Source: Zonotrichia leucophrys gambelii
Lineage: Eukaryota; Chordata; Aves; Passeriformes; Passerellidae
Assembly: GCF_028769735.1 (NCBI RefSeq)
Contig: NC_088177.1
Coordinates: 22,729,599 to 22,793,598 of the forward strand
DNA length: 64,000 bases
Direction of reading: 5' to 3'
The notes beneath the pieces were generated by a model. The model searched no databases. It was not told where the DNA came from and saw nothing but the letters and a program-made list of their open reading frames with translations. Below, one piece after another: positions 54,542 to 64,000 of the stretch; the first letter of the stretch is position 1, and each line of letters opens with the position of its first letter. The translations under genes and the position numbers were made by a program.

Positions 54542-55252
54542 GTTAGCAAAGCTCCGCACTCGGCCAGAATCCTTGGCTGCCAGGCTGCTCCCAGCTGCAC
54601 TGCTACTGCAGAAACTGGTGTCTGCTGGGCCAGTATCTCTCCAGCTGCTCTTGCATTTAAATGCTGATATGTTTAAGTGATCAGGCAGGAAATAGTGCTG
54701 GGTGTTCAGCACTGTGCAGTCATTCCCTCGTGTCTCCATTTAAGTCAGTTGCACAATGAACAAGGCAAGCTTTTCAGATCACAGCGGAAGCATGGACTCG
54801 GTGGAATACCAGCCATGCTGAGGAAGCTGGGAATACTTTTCAGCCATCCCTCTGCCTCCTTTTTATACACAGTAATACTGACAGGAATGAAATTTAAGAA
54901 GGAAGAGGAGGCTGTGTAGCTGAGCTTCACTGACTGTAGCTTTCATGACTAGAAAGAGTGGGGGTAAGGATAGAATGTAAGATGGAATGATACCCTAGAG
55001 TGCAGGGAAAGTGGCTTTTGGGGAAGGACACTGAGCACTGATTCCAAACAGGTGCAGAAGTATCACATTTTCTGCCCTTTGGACTCTGAGTGCTGGGATT
55101 TTTTTAGAGGGGAGGCCACATATTTAAAAGCTAGATATGTGTTTACAATATAAGCGTAGGCTCCCTTCCTGAATAGGTTGCTTCCTGCTACTATCCAAAA
55201 ACTCACCCAGAGAAGGAAGCTCACATATTATGATGTGATTCTTTTTTTATAG
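54542..55252 (+). other. TTN: Intron between types A and B, 10-domain repeat 2
   Basis: 711 bases; no recognised element. Confidence 0.65.
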
Positions 55253-55531
55253 AACCACCTGTTTTTAGCAAGGTGCCAAGCCCTGTGGACACTCTTAAAG
55301 GCTCAGATGTTATCCTTCAGTGCGAGATAGCAGGGACCCCACCCTTTGAGGTGGCTTGGTTCAAGGACCGGAGGCAGGTCAGGAGCAGCAAGAAGTTTAA
55401 GGTGACAGCAAAGCACTCCATTGCCAGTCTTCATATTCTCAATTTGGAATCTCAAGATACTGGAGAATACCAATGCAAAGCTATGAATGAGGTGGGAAGC
55501 GACACTTGCACCTGCCCAGTGAAATTCAAAG
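55253..55531 (+). CDS. TTN: TTN tandem-Ig exon, 10-domain repeat 2, type B (exon 81 by count)
   Basis: 279 bases. EPPVFSKVPSPVDTLKGSDV; LQCEIAGTPPFEVAWFKDRR; RSSKKFKV; GEYQCKAMNEVGSDTCTC. Confidence 0.95.
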
Positions 55532-55646
55532 GTTTGTATGCCAGAGGATCAGCATCACTGCCCTCTTTTCTTGATCTCCTGACTGTCACTTTTTCAGCCT
55601 AGCATATATGATTAACTATCCTCTGCCTCCTTTTTTTTGCTATCAG

Positions 55647-55928
55647 AACCTCCACGGTTTGCCAAGAAGCTGAGTGACACGGCAATCTTCATTGGGGAGC
55701 CAACAGCCCTGCAGGCAGTAGTGGAAGGATCCCCACCAATTTCTGTTGTCTGGCTCAAGGATAAGGGTGAAGTTATTAGGGAGAGTGAAAATGTTCAGAT
55801 GTGGTTTATGGACAACATTGCAACTCTTGAGATTGCCAGTGCAGAGGGAACTCACGTTGGGAAGTACATCTGTCAGATCAAAAATGACGCTGGCATGCGG
55901 GAGTGCTCTGCCTTTTTACAGGTCCTAG
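55647..55928 (+). CDS. TTN: TTN tandem-Ig exon, 10-domain repeat 2, type C (exon 82 by count)
   Basis: 282 bases. EPPRFAKKLSDTAIFIGEPT; B strand LQAVVEG without Cys; VVWLKDKGEVIRES; GKYICQIKNDAGMREC. Confidence 0.95.
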
Positions 55929-56074
55929 GTGGGTATAGCCTGCTCCACTGTAGGTAGTGTCCTACAGCTTGCACAGCTGGCTCTACCAGCCTTTGCCTTC
56001 TGCTTACACCCTGTGCTCACAGGTTTGTGGGTAGATTTCCCTGTGACACACAGACCCCTCCCTTCCTATTTCAG

Positions 56075-56353
56075 AACCAGCAGTCATCTTAGAGAAGACC
56101 GAGCCGATCACAGTAATGGCTGGCAATCCTTTTACCTTGGAGGTCAAAGTAGGAGGAACACCTGAGCTTATCACCAAGTGGTACAAAGATGGCAGAGAAC
56201 TAAAGAGTGACCGCAAATACCAAATTTCCTTTTTCAACAATATATCCACTTTGAAAGTCTTTTCTGCAGACAGGGGAGACAGGGGCTTGTATACTTTTGA
56301 GGTACACAATGAAGTGGGGGACAGCAGCTGCACTTCTTCAGTTGATGTTTCAG
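56075..56353 (+). CDS. TTN: TTN tandem-Ig exon, 10-domain repeat 2, type D (exon 83 by count)
   Basis: 279 bases. EPAVILEKTEPITVMAGNPF; LEVKVGG and GLYTFEVHNEVGDSSC, so both canonical Cys are lost; TKWYKDGR. Confidence 0.95.
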
Positions 56354-56478
56354 GTCAGCTCTATGTCTTTATTGTTCACTCTTGTCTTTAAAAAAATATT
56401 TTCATTTTATCCTCTTTTCTCTCCCTTGAAAGAAACCTCAACATTTGTCTTCCTGTTCTTCTGCCCTGTCCTACTTAG

Positions 56479-56766
56479 ATCGCCTCGTTCCTCCTTCATT
56501 CTCAAGAAAACTAAAGGAGACAAATGGGGTGCTGGGATCCTCTGTGCTGCTGGAGTGCAAAGTATCTGGCACAGCTCCCATATCTGTGTCTTGGTTTCAA
56601 GATGGGAATGAGATTGTTAGTGGAGAAAAACATGAAATCTCATTCTTGGATAATGTTTGTGCTTTGAAGTTGAATGCCCTGGATGTCACAGATACAGGGT
56701 CATATACATGTGTGGCAGCCAACGTGGCTGGGTCTGATGAATGCAGTGCCTTCTTGACTGTACAAG
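56479..56766 (+). CDS. TTN: TTN tandem-Ig exon, 10-domain repeat 2, type E (exon 84 by count)
   Basis: 288 bases. DRLVPPSFSRKLKETNGVLG; LECKVSGTAPISVSWFQDGN; GSYTCVAANVAGSDEC. Confidence 0.95.
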
Positions 56767-56999
56767 GTCAGTGGAAGGATACTGCCATGCCTTCAACAAA
56801 ATTCTTATTCCCTCTTCTCTCTTTTCTCTGGTTTCCTGTAGTTTCTTTTTCATGGTTTGTTTGGTTTGGGGTTTTTTTCCCATGGTTTCTTGGTTTTTTG
56901 GTGGTTTTTTTTTTGACTCAAACCTGCTCATTTTCCTCCTCACAGAGACCCTCCTATTAACATCTTTCTCCCTCTTTCACTTCTTTGCATGATCCTTAG

Positions 57000-57278
57000 A
57001 ACCACCTTGTTTTGTGAAGACACCTGATCCCCAGGAAGTTTTGCCTGGATCAAATGTGACTTTCACCAGCTACATCAAGGGCAGTACTCCCTTCAAAGTG
57101 ACCTGGTTCCGAGGCATCAGGGAGCTGGTGCCAGACAGCAGCTGCTCCATCTCTCTCCATGAGTCTGTGGCACAGCTGCAGCTGTACAGCGTGGAGCCAG
57201 GCCACAGTGGGGACTATGCCTGTGTGGTCACAAATGATGCTGGCAGTGCCTCATGTACAACACAGCTCTTTGTGAAAG
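57000..57278 (+). CDS. TTN: TTN tandem-Ig exon, 10-domain repeat 2, type F (exon 85 by count)
   Basis: 279 bases. EPPCFVKTPDPQEVLPGSNV; B strand TFTSYIKG without Cys; VTWFRGIRELVPDSSC; GDYACVVTNDAGSASC. Confidence 0.95.
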
Positions 57279-57388
57279 GTGTGTTTGGGTGTGTGCATGA
57301 ATGCACAGTCATCTTCATTCACTTCACATAACTGCCTGCAGCTCTTCTACATCTGTCCCTCTTACTATTGATTCATACCTCCCCACAG

Positions 57389-57667
57389 AGCCTGCAGTCT
57401 TTGTGAAGAAATTAAGTGATTTCAGTGTGGAGCAAGGGAAGTCCATTGTGCTGGAAAGCAGCTACATTGGCACCCCTCCCATCTCTGTCACCTGGAAGAG
57501 AAATGGGATGCCCATTTCTCAGTCTCAACGCTGCACTGTTACAACTACTGAAAAATCTGGCATTCTTGAAATCTTCAACAGCACAAAGAACGATGAAGGC
57601 GAATATACCTGTGAGGTGGCAAATGAGGCGGGTGGGGATGTTTGCCACAGCCTTGTCTCCATCTTAG
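57389..57667 (+). CDS. TTN: TTN tandem-Ig exon, 10-domain repeat 2, type G (exon 86 by count)
   Basis: 279 bases. [21 protein letters not shown] strand VLESSYIG without Cys; [32 protein letters not shown]. Confidence 0.95.
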
Positions 57668-57744
57668 GTATTCATCACCCCTGATCCCCCTAACACACCC
57701 CAGTGATGCTCTGCCTCTGCTCACCACGTTCTCTCCTTCCCCAG

Positions 57745-58023
57745 AACCACCTTATTTTGTCACGCACCTGGACCGTGTGGAGGTGAAGGTTGGCGAGCCC
57801 TTGACCTTAAAATGCCAGATTGGCGGTTCACCAGAAATCAAGGTGTCCTGGTACAAAGATGACACCAAGCTCAGATCAACACAGGCTTACAAAATGCACT
57901 TCAAGAACAATGTGGCAACACTGGCATTCTCTGCTGTAGAGGATAGCAACATTGGAGAATATATCTGCAAAGCAGAAAATAGCATCGGCTTTGCCACCTC
58001 CACAGCTTTGCTTGTTGTTAAAG
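57745..58023 (+). CDS. TTN: TTN tandem-Ig exon, 10-domain repeat 2, type H (exon 87 by count)
   Basis: 279 bases. [56 protein letters not shown]. Its upstream intron is only 77 bases. Confidence 0.95.
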
Positions 58024-58165
58024 GTGATGGGCCAAGAGCCACTCTTTTGTGGGGTAGTTTGTAGGAGCTCTTTATTGTTTACAGAAAGGGGGTTTTAATA
58101 ATTTCAAAGATAGTTAATTCTAGGTTGGCTGCTTACTGATAGTAGTGGTTATTATTGTTTTGCAG

Positions 58166-58453
58166 AACGTCAACTTCCCCCTACATTCACCAGAAAACTT
58201 AAAGATATTCAGGAGGTGGTTGGTGCCCCGGTGACATTTGACTGCCGCATAACTGGCTCAGAGCCTATCCAGGTGTCTTGGTACAAGGATGGGGCTCTCT
58301 TAAGCGACACTGATAACATGCAATCAGCCTTCTTAAATAATGTTGCAACTTTACAGATCTTAGAAACTAGTATGGATTACTGTGGTCAATATACTTGCTC
58401 AGCCCAAAATGCCCTGGGGACTGCCTCTTCCAGTGCCAAACTTCTCCTTACAG
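58166..58453 (+). CDS. TTN: TTN tandem-Ig exon, 10-domain repeat 2, type I (exon 88 by count)
   Basis: 288 bases. [58 protein letters not shown], with an extra Cys just before strand F. Confidence 0.95.
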
Positions 58454-58614
58454 GTTTGTAGATCACACTTTAATGAAAATCTTTTGTATGTCTTTGCTCT
58501 TTTACTTCTCCACCCTTTTCCCCACTCTACCAATCGTATGGTGGCCAGGGACAATGGGCATGGCGTGGTGAGGCAGGCTTGGTGGTGAGCTCTGCCATGC
58601 TTTCCTCCTTGCAG

Positions 58615-58902
58615 AACACCTACGACCTCCCTTCTTTGATGTCAAGCCAGTATCAATCGATGTGGCACTAGGGGAAAGCGCAACCTTCAAGTGCCACTTG
58701 ACTGGTTCTGCTCCCATGAGGATTACTTGGACCAGAGACAACAGAGAGATTCGTCCAGGTGGCAACTACAAAATGACACTGGTGGAAAACACGGCCAGCT
58801 TGACAGTCCTCAAAGTTGGTAAAGGGGATGCTGGACTCTACACCTGCACTGCCAGCAACAGTGTTGGAAAGGACGCGTGCGCAGCTCAGCTGGCTGTTCA
58901 AG
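58615..58902 (+). CDS. TTN: TTN tandem-Ig exon, 10-domain repeat 2, type J (exon 89 by count)
   Basis: 288 bases. EHLRPPFFDVKPVSIDVALG; FKCHLTGSAPMRITWTRDNR; GLYTCTASNSVGKDAC. Closes the second 10-domain unit. Confidence 0.95.
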
Positions 58903-61598
58903 GTATTGCTGTGGGCTCTGGTGTTTATGAGGCTTTCTTTGCAAGGCAGACACCTGGAAAACACATTCTGTCCTGAATGCAGACGTGTGTGACTAACAAT
59001 TTTTAAAAGAAGTTACTCTGAGATGTCTTATTTCACTTAAATGTTTTTGTAATACTTAAATAACTTACTTATATTTCTTCTGCTTTGGTATAGTACCTGA
59101 TTTTTCTTCCATTGAAATTGGGATTCTTCCATTGAAACATTAACTCTTATTATTTTGTTGCGCCTTTATGAATGGTTCTGTTGGACAGCAAAATCTGTCT
59201 TTCTAAAGTCTTTCTCCAGCAGTGACAGTCACTAGGTTGCCCAGGGGAGTGAAAGGAAAGTGAGAGAAATTCAGTTTACTTATGAGGCTTAGAAGTATTT
59301 TTCCTGCATGTGCAGCTCCTGCAAATAGCTTTGCTCTTTCACAGACTGAAAACATTGAAAATTGCTCTTCTAAACAGCAAAACTGGGGGATTTGGTTTTA
59401 TATCCGTCCCATCCAACACTTCACCTCTCCTTACAGTGTGTGGATCCAAAAGTAAAATCCAAATTTATGAATGGCTCAGACTGTCTTGGTGCAAGTGACA
59501 CATATATTAGTGTAATTTCCTCAGTGTAGGTGGAAACATATTTATAGCTGTTCCGGATATTTCAGTTTTACTGATTTTATAAGAGAAGTGTAACATACAC
59601 TGCTTAGATTGTGCCTGAGTTAAAAGGTCCCTGAGTAAAAAGGTTAAAAGTTAAAAGCACTTTTCTTTGCTCTTTTTTCTTTTTTTTCCTCTTTCCTCTG
59701 TATAAATTTGGAGTGCAAAGAGGGGGGAATATTTCAAGAGTAAATCCTTTTACTCTGTATGAAAAATAACACAGGAAACTGAGCTACTAGTAGCAAGATT
59801 TTGTATTAATTATTTGTCAAATGTTTTATGTATATCAAGTTTTTTCCAGCCATAAGCATCTTGGTGGGGGTGTAAATAGTGTGTAAGATTGAATTACCTG
59901 GATTCAGTTATAAGTAGGGCTGCTGTATTATGTAGCTTGACTTCCAAAATGCATTGAAAAATTTTAGCAAGAAATCAAACCCCTTTAAAAGATCTGAAGC
60001 TTCTTTCTACCACAATAATTCTGCTTCTTATTAATTATATAATTGCTAATAGCTTTATTTGAACACCACTACCATTTGTAAAATGATCCCAGCTGACTTT
60101 ATTTATTTTTTTACTCTTCAAATCTTTATTTTTAAAATCCCAAGGATTATTATTATTTTATTTTTTGATCCTGAATTTACTGACACTTTTTAGTGTCAGT
60201 ATTCTTTAGAATTTGTACAGTTTCTCCAAGGCTGTAAAATTTCTGATGTTGATTTTTTCAACCAATTTCTATAGAATTTGAAACGTCAATCTCTTTGGGT
60301 GCATTAATTTGCATGCATTTAATTTGGGCTTATGCTGCGTCTCACTTCTATGACATGCTGCCTTTTGTTTGTAGAATTAAGAACTTTTTTTTTTAATTGA
60401 CCTTGAAAATCTCACAGCTTTTTATTAACTTTCTCACTCTAGTATCTAATGTTCCCAATCTGTAGTTTTAATAATTGCTTTGTGTTCTAGAACTGCTTTA
60501 CATTATAAATATGTACCTTATTAATGTGTAGACCCTCATTTTTTGAAAGGAGTGGAATCAGAGCTTGACTCCTCAGCAGCTGTTAGTATGCAGATAAATA
60601 ATCAACTCTTTCTCAAAGTGAAATCTGATAGTAAATTGCTAAGGTTCCAAATCATCATTTCTATTTCTAGAAACTCAGGAAGTTTTGTTTCTAGCAACAC
60701 AGGATGTTTTGCAACTGTCCCACAGGTTGAAATAATCCAAAATTAATTAGATATTCTTCCTACACTTCACAGTCACACAAAGAGACACTTCATCCTGTTT
60801 TGCAGAGAGATCTGTTTGTTGTGCCCACATTACCACCTCTTGGTTTTACTAGTTATAGCTTTGATCTATGAGCATTTAGTCTTGTGATTCGAATCATCTA
60901 GATGCCACTTCTGGTGAAAAGTACCAAACTTCCACTCCTTTCCCCGTCTTATGGAACAAAATGTAACCACCTGTTTTACTTTTTAATCACAGACATTTAA
61001 CAGCAATTCTATAAAACCAGCCATCTCACAATTCTCCTCAGCATGATTATTTCTAAGCTCTTTTGTTTGCTACCTAAGCTCCTTAACTTTGATTCCTAAT
61101 GTGCAACTTTATGTTTGGTTTTGCATTAAATGTGTGAGGGGTTATAATGCAGATACATTCATTGACTACATTATTATTAATCACAGGATATAAAGTAATT
61201 GCTATAATACTCAACATAAATGCTTTAAATAAAAATTTTTGGCTGGACAGTTGGATTATTGCATTTGCATCAGGCATTTTGATTACACATATATAACAAG
61301 AGCATATTTTGTAAAGAAAACCATGCACATCAACTAATCTGTAATAAATACATACAAGGAGAGGTAAAGTGGGTCAGTAAACTAAGGAAAAACTCACTGA
61401 AATGTATATAGAAAACTTGTTTTCTTCTTAATCTGGATTTTAGACCAACTTGAAATAATCTAAAAAAATTTCATAGCAATGGCAAAATCAGAATTTTTGC
61501 TTAAGTCCTTAAACTTTGCAGTTTCAGTTACACATCTCTCTGCTTATTCAAACAATTAGTGCAGTTTAAAGCATCACCTCTCCTTTTTCGCTTTCCAG
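58903..61598 (+). other. TTN: Long intron at the border of 10-domain repeats 2 and 3
   Basis: 2,696 bases, AT-rich with short T and A runs (59660-59690, 60150-60170). I see no mobile element, exon or RNA gene. It is the longest intron of the tandem region here. Confidence 0.65.
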
Positions 61599-61880
61599 AA
61601 CCACCAAGGTTTATTAAGAAACTAGACTCCTCAAAACTTGTGAAAGAGCACGATTCCACAACGTATGAATGCAAAATAGGTGGATCTCCAGAAATCAAAG
61701 TCACCTGGTACAAAGGTGAAACTGAAATCCATCCCAGTGAAAAATACAGAATGTCCTTTGTGGACTCAGTGGCAGTCATTGAAATGCACAACCTCAGTGT
61801 TGAAGACAGTGGTGACTACACTTGTGAAGCTCAGAACCCAGCGGGTAGTGCAAGCACCAGTACTACACTGAGAGTTAAAG
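61599..61880 (+). CDS. TTN: TTN tandem-Ig exon, 10-domain repeat 3, type A (exon 90 by count)
   Basis: 282 bases. [57 protein letters not shown]. Confidence 0.95.
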
Positions 61881-62143
61881 GTCAGAATCTCAGCTCTTTC
61901 CTTCCCTTTCTAACATTAAGGGTCCTCCTTTAGGAAAACTCTTAAATCCCACTTTCTCTTGTCAGAGGCCAAAGCCTGCCTGAGTAGATGGCACATCTCT
62001 TGTCTGTTTTTGATCTCTGTGGCAGCTCTTTCTTATATATTGTCTTTGCTATTGATCATCAGAAGAGTTACTTCAATCTTCTGTCTTCTTTAACCTCTTT
62101 TTCTTAAATAACAAAAATGATAACTCTTTTTTCTATCTTCCAG

Positions 62144-62422
62144 CACCCCCTCTTTTTACCAAGAAGCCCCGTCCAGTTGAGACCTTGAAAGGGTCTGATA
62201 TTCATCTGGAGTGTGAGCTTCAGGGCACTCCTCCATTCCAGATTTCATGGTATAAAGACAAACGAGAAATTCGGAGCAGCAAGAAGTATAAGGTCATGTC
62301 TGAGAACTACATAGCTAGCCTTCACATTCTCAGTGTGGATACTGCAGATGTTGGTGAATACCACTGTAAGGCTGTAAATGATGTGGGGAGTGACTCTTGT
62401 ATTGGCTCTGTAACACTAAGAG
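62144..62422 (+). CDS. TTN: TTN tandem-Ig exon, 10-domain repeat 3, type B (exon 91 by count)
   Basis: 279 bases. APPLFTKKPRPVETLKGSDI; LECELQGTPPFQISWYKDKR; RSSKKYKV; GEYHCKAVNDVGSDSC. The first residue is Ala instead of Glu because the exon begins with ca after the split g. Confidence 0.95.
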
Positions 62423-62533
62423 GTTTGTACAAAGATTGGCATCTTCTTGGCATTTCTTTGTTCCTGAAATTCTTCTGGGTACTTTTCTGCTCCTGGCAGG
62501 GTTCTTTACTGTTAAATATCTTCTCTTAAATAG

Positions 62534-62815
62534 CACCACCAACCTTTGTGAAGAAGCTGAGTGATCTCACTGTCGTAGTTGGGGAGTCGATTGAACTGCA
62601 GGCGACAGTACAAGGATCACAGCCCATTTCTGTTCTGTGGTTAAAAGACAAAGGGGAAATCATCAGAGAAAGTGATAATCTTTGGATCTCCTACTCAGAA
62701 AACATTGCAACTATGCAGATTGGAAATGCAGAACCAACCAATGCTGGGAAATACATTTGTCAGATAAAAAATGATGCTGGAGTTCAGGAATGCTTTGCCA
62801 TGCTGAAAGTGCTAG
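62534..62815 (+). CDS. TTN: TTN tandem-Ig exon, 10-domain repeat 3, type C (exon 92 by count)
   Basis: 282 bases. APPTFVKKLSDLTVVVGESI; B strand LQATVQG without Cys; VLWLKDKGEIIRES; GKYICQIKNDAGVQEC. Confidence 0.95.
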
Positions 62816-62930
62816 GTTGGTAGCATGAGATAAAAACACGTGTTTTAAGATGCTTTGAAATTTAAATTTTAATTATAATAATAGCTATTTTGTTGTTCTA
62901 AAAAATTTTCTGACTTGCATTTCATTGCAG

Positions 62931-63209
62931 AACCTGCAGTCATTGTAGAGAAGCCAGGCCCAGTCAAAGTTACAGCTGGAGACTGTTGTACTCTGGAATG
63001 CACAGTAGATGGCACACCAGAGCTTACTGCTAGGTGGTTTAAGGATGGTAATGAGCTGTCCACTGACCATAAATATAAAATCAGTTTCTTCAACAAAGTA
63101 TCTGGGCTTAAGATCCTCAATGCAACACTAGAAGACAGTGGAGAATATACTTTTGAGGTGAAAAACAGTGTTGGTAAAAGCAGCTGCACAGCTTCAGTGC
63201 ACGTTTCAG
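62931..63209 (+). CDS. TTN: TTN tandem-Ig exon, 10-domain repeat 3, type D (exon 93 by count)
   Basis: 279 bases. EPAVIVEKPGPVKVTAGDCC; LECTVDGTPELTARWFKDGN; GEYTFEVKNSVGKSSC without F-strand Cys. Confidence 0.95.
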
Positions 63210-63685
63210 GTTAGTTGGCTACTCTTTCTAAGTCACCTCTGATCCTTTAGTTCCTTTACAAAGCCTTCAAATAGCAAAGTGGTTATTGTGATTGGCAACC
63301 TAAGAGAGTTGTATAATATTAGGAGCACTTGGCATGCCACTTTAACAGGCACCAAGGATAGATGCCTACCTAAAATCTGAAGGGCATAAATTATTGAAAT
63401 GACTTGATTTCTTCAGCTTTAATCTACATGTTGTCTTGGACAGCTGGTGTAATATTGTTGCTTATGAAAAAGTATGGAAAAAACAAATGATGTTCCTCAA
63501 AGATTATGGATGAAAATTCCAGCATATCCTTAACCATTAACTATTTTTCAAATACTTAGCTGTTTCAGAGTATATTGCCAAAGCAGATACAGCAAAAAGT
63601 CACTAATTTTATTCTGCACAGAGAACTTCCTGCATTTAAGAATGCTGTATGATAATTTCTTTTTTTTTATTTTGAAAAAATGCAG
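63210..63685 (+). other. TTN: Intron between types D and E, 10-domain repeat 3
   Basis: 476 bases; T-run near 63660-63668. Nothing recognised. Confidence 0.65.
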
Positions 63686-63973
63686 ATCGTATTATACCTC
63701 CTTCTTTCACAAGAAAACTGAAAGAAACTTATGGTCAGCTGGGTTCTTCTGCTGTACTGGAGTGCAAAGTTTATGGGTCACCACCCATTCTGGTTTCCTG
63801 GTTTCATGATGCACAAGAGATTACCAGTGGAGAGAAGTATCAGGCTACTCTTACAGACAATACCTGTTCTCTGAAAGTGAATGGACTTCAGGAGTCTGAT
63901 ATGGGAACTTATTTGTGCACAGCTACTAATGTAGCTGGGTCTGATGAATGCAGCGCATTTTTGAGTGTTATAG
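63686..63973 (+). CDS. TTN: TTN tandem-Ig exon, 10-domain repeat 3, type E (exon 94 by count)
   Basis: 288 bases. DRIIPPSFTRKLKETYGQLG; LECKVYGSPPILVSWFHDAQ; GTYLCTATNVAGSDEC. Ends in phase 1 with donor ATAG|GTCAGT, so the gene continues beyond the window. Confidence 0.94.
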
Positions 63974-64000
63974 GTCAGTATCAGTAAGAAGACAGAATCA

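Larger units (their letters stand above)
1..64000 (+). other. TTN: Titin (TTN) locus, partial: Z-disc to middle tandem Ig region
   Basis: Eighty exons, each bounded by AG and GT, join in one open frame and follow human titin domain by domain. Titin is the sarcomeric filament that spans from Z-disc to M-line and acts as a molecular spring and scaffold. The window covers Z-repeat 7, Ig domains Z3-Z9, I1-I15, novex cassettes, the terminating novex-3 exon, the N2B element and 46 middle tandem Ig domains. The 5' exons (Z1, Z2, Z-repeats 1-6) and everything from the rest of the tandem Ig region onward (N2A, PEVK, A-band, kinase) lie outside. Counting from the 1.7-kb exon at 8750 (human exon 28) and novex-3 (human exon 48), the numbering agrees with human throughout, with one extra exon at 22940. 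Identification rests on recalled homology, strong enough that no other gene family is plausible. Confidence 0.98.

Noticed and set aside
1..64000. CRISPR arrays, operons, ribosome binding sites, riboswitches
   Set aside because: The window is a vertebrate nuclear gene with about 80 spliced exons; the tandem patterns seen are coding Ig repeats, minisatellites and retroposon tails.
1..64000. tRNA, snRNA or microRNA genes in introns
   Set aside because: No cloverleaf, box or stable hairpin typical of these was recognised by eye; the 34456 palindrome has no loop and no supporting signal.

Overview
The window is one continuous stretch of a single giant muscle gene, titin (TTN), read on the + strand. 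No other protein gene is visible on either strand. The host is most likely a bird. Two intronic CR1 retroposon tails of avian type (near 3847 and 18413) and a roughly 400-base LTR with avian-retrovirus-like R/U5 features (1063-1462) support this, as does the near-collinear match of every exon to human titin as I recall it. A crocodilian or turtle is not strictly excluded.

Layout. The window opens in the intron before the exon for Z-repeat 7. Exons from 464 to 10440 encode the Z-disc part: Z-repeat 7, the Zq-type linker, Ig domains Z3 to Z9, the serine-proline repeat linker, and I1 at the end of a 1.7-kb exon equivalent to human exon 28. Exons from 10535 to 19624 encode the proximal tandem Ig segment I2-I15. 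Exons from 20304 to 23458 are three single-Ig cassettes. Two match novex-1 and novex-2 in position and size; the third has no human counterpart that I know of. A 19-codon linker exon follows at 23887. The 6.4-kb novex-3 exon (25014-31411) carries its own stop codon, a 3' UTR and polyadenylation signals, and would give the short, terminating titin isoform. The N2B exon (35595-38114) encodes the cardiac spring element. From 38780 to the end run 45 exons with 46 Ig domains. These form the splice-regulated middle tandem Ig region, arranged as three 6-domain super-repeats, then two full 10-domain super-repeats and half of a third.

How the parts work together. The Z-disc segment anchors titin to alpha-actinin and neighbouring Z-disc proteins. 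The Ig arrays and the N2B unique sequence form the extensible I-band spring. Almost every I-band exon begins and ends in phase 1, so exons can be skipped in any combination, which fits the known tuning of titin stiffness by splicing. Novex-3 is an alternative end: using it gives a short titin without the rest of the I-band, A-band or M-line.

I see no wholly new system here. The points most worth checking are the extra Ig cassette exon at 22940-23458, a coding 72-base minisatellite inside novex-3 (27329-27904), a conserved block inside the N2B unique sequence, and a recurring aromatic-acidic motif in front of the novex-3 Ig domains. Exon limits come from AG/GT signals plus reading-frame continuity and remembered human titin sequence. 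No alignment or RNA data were available.
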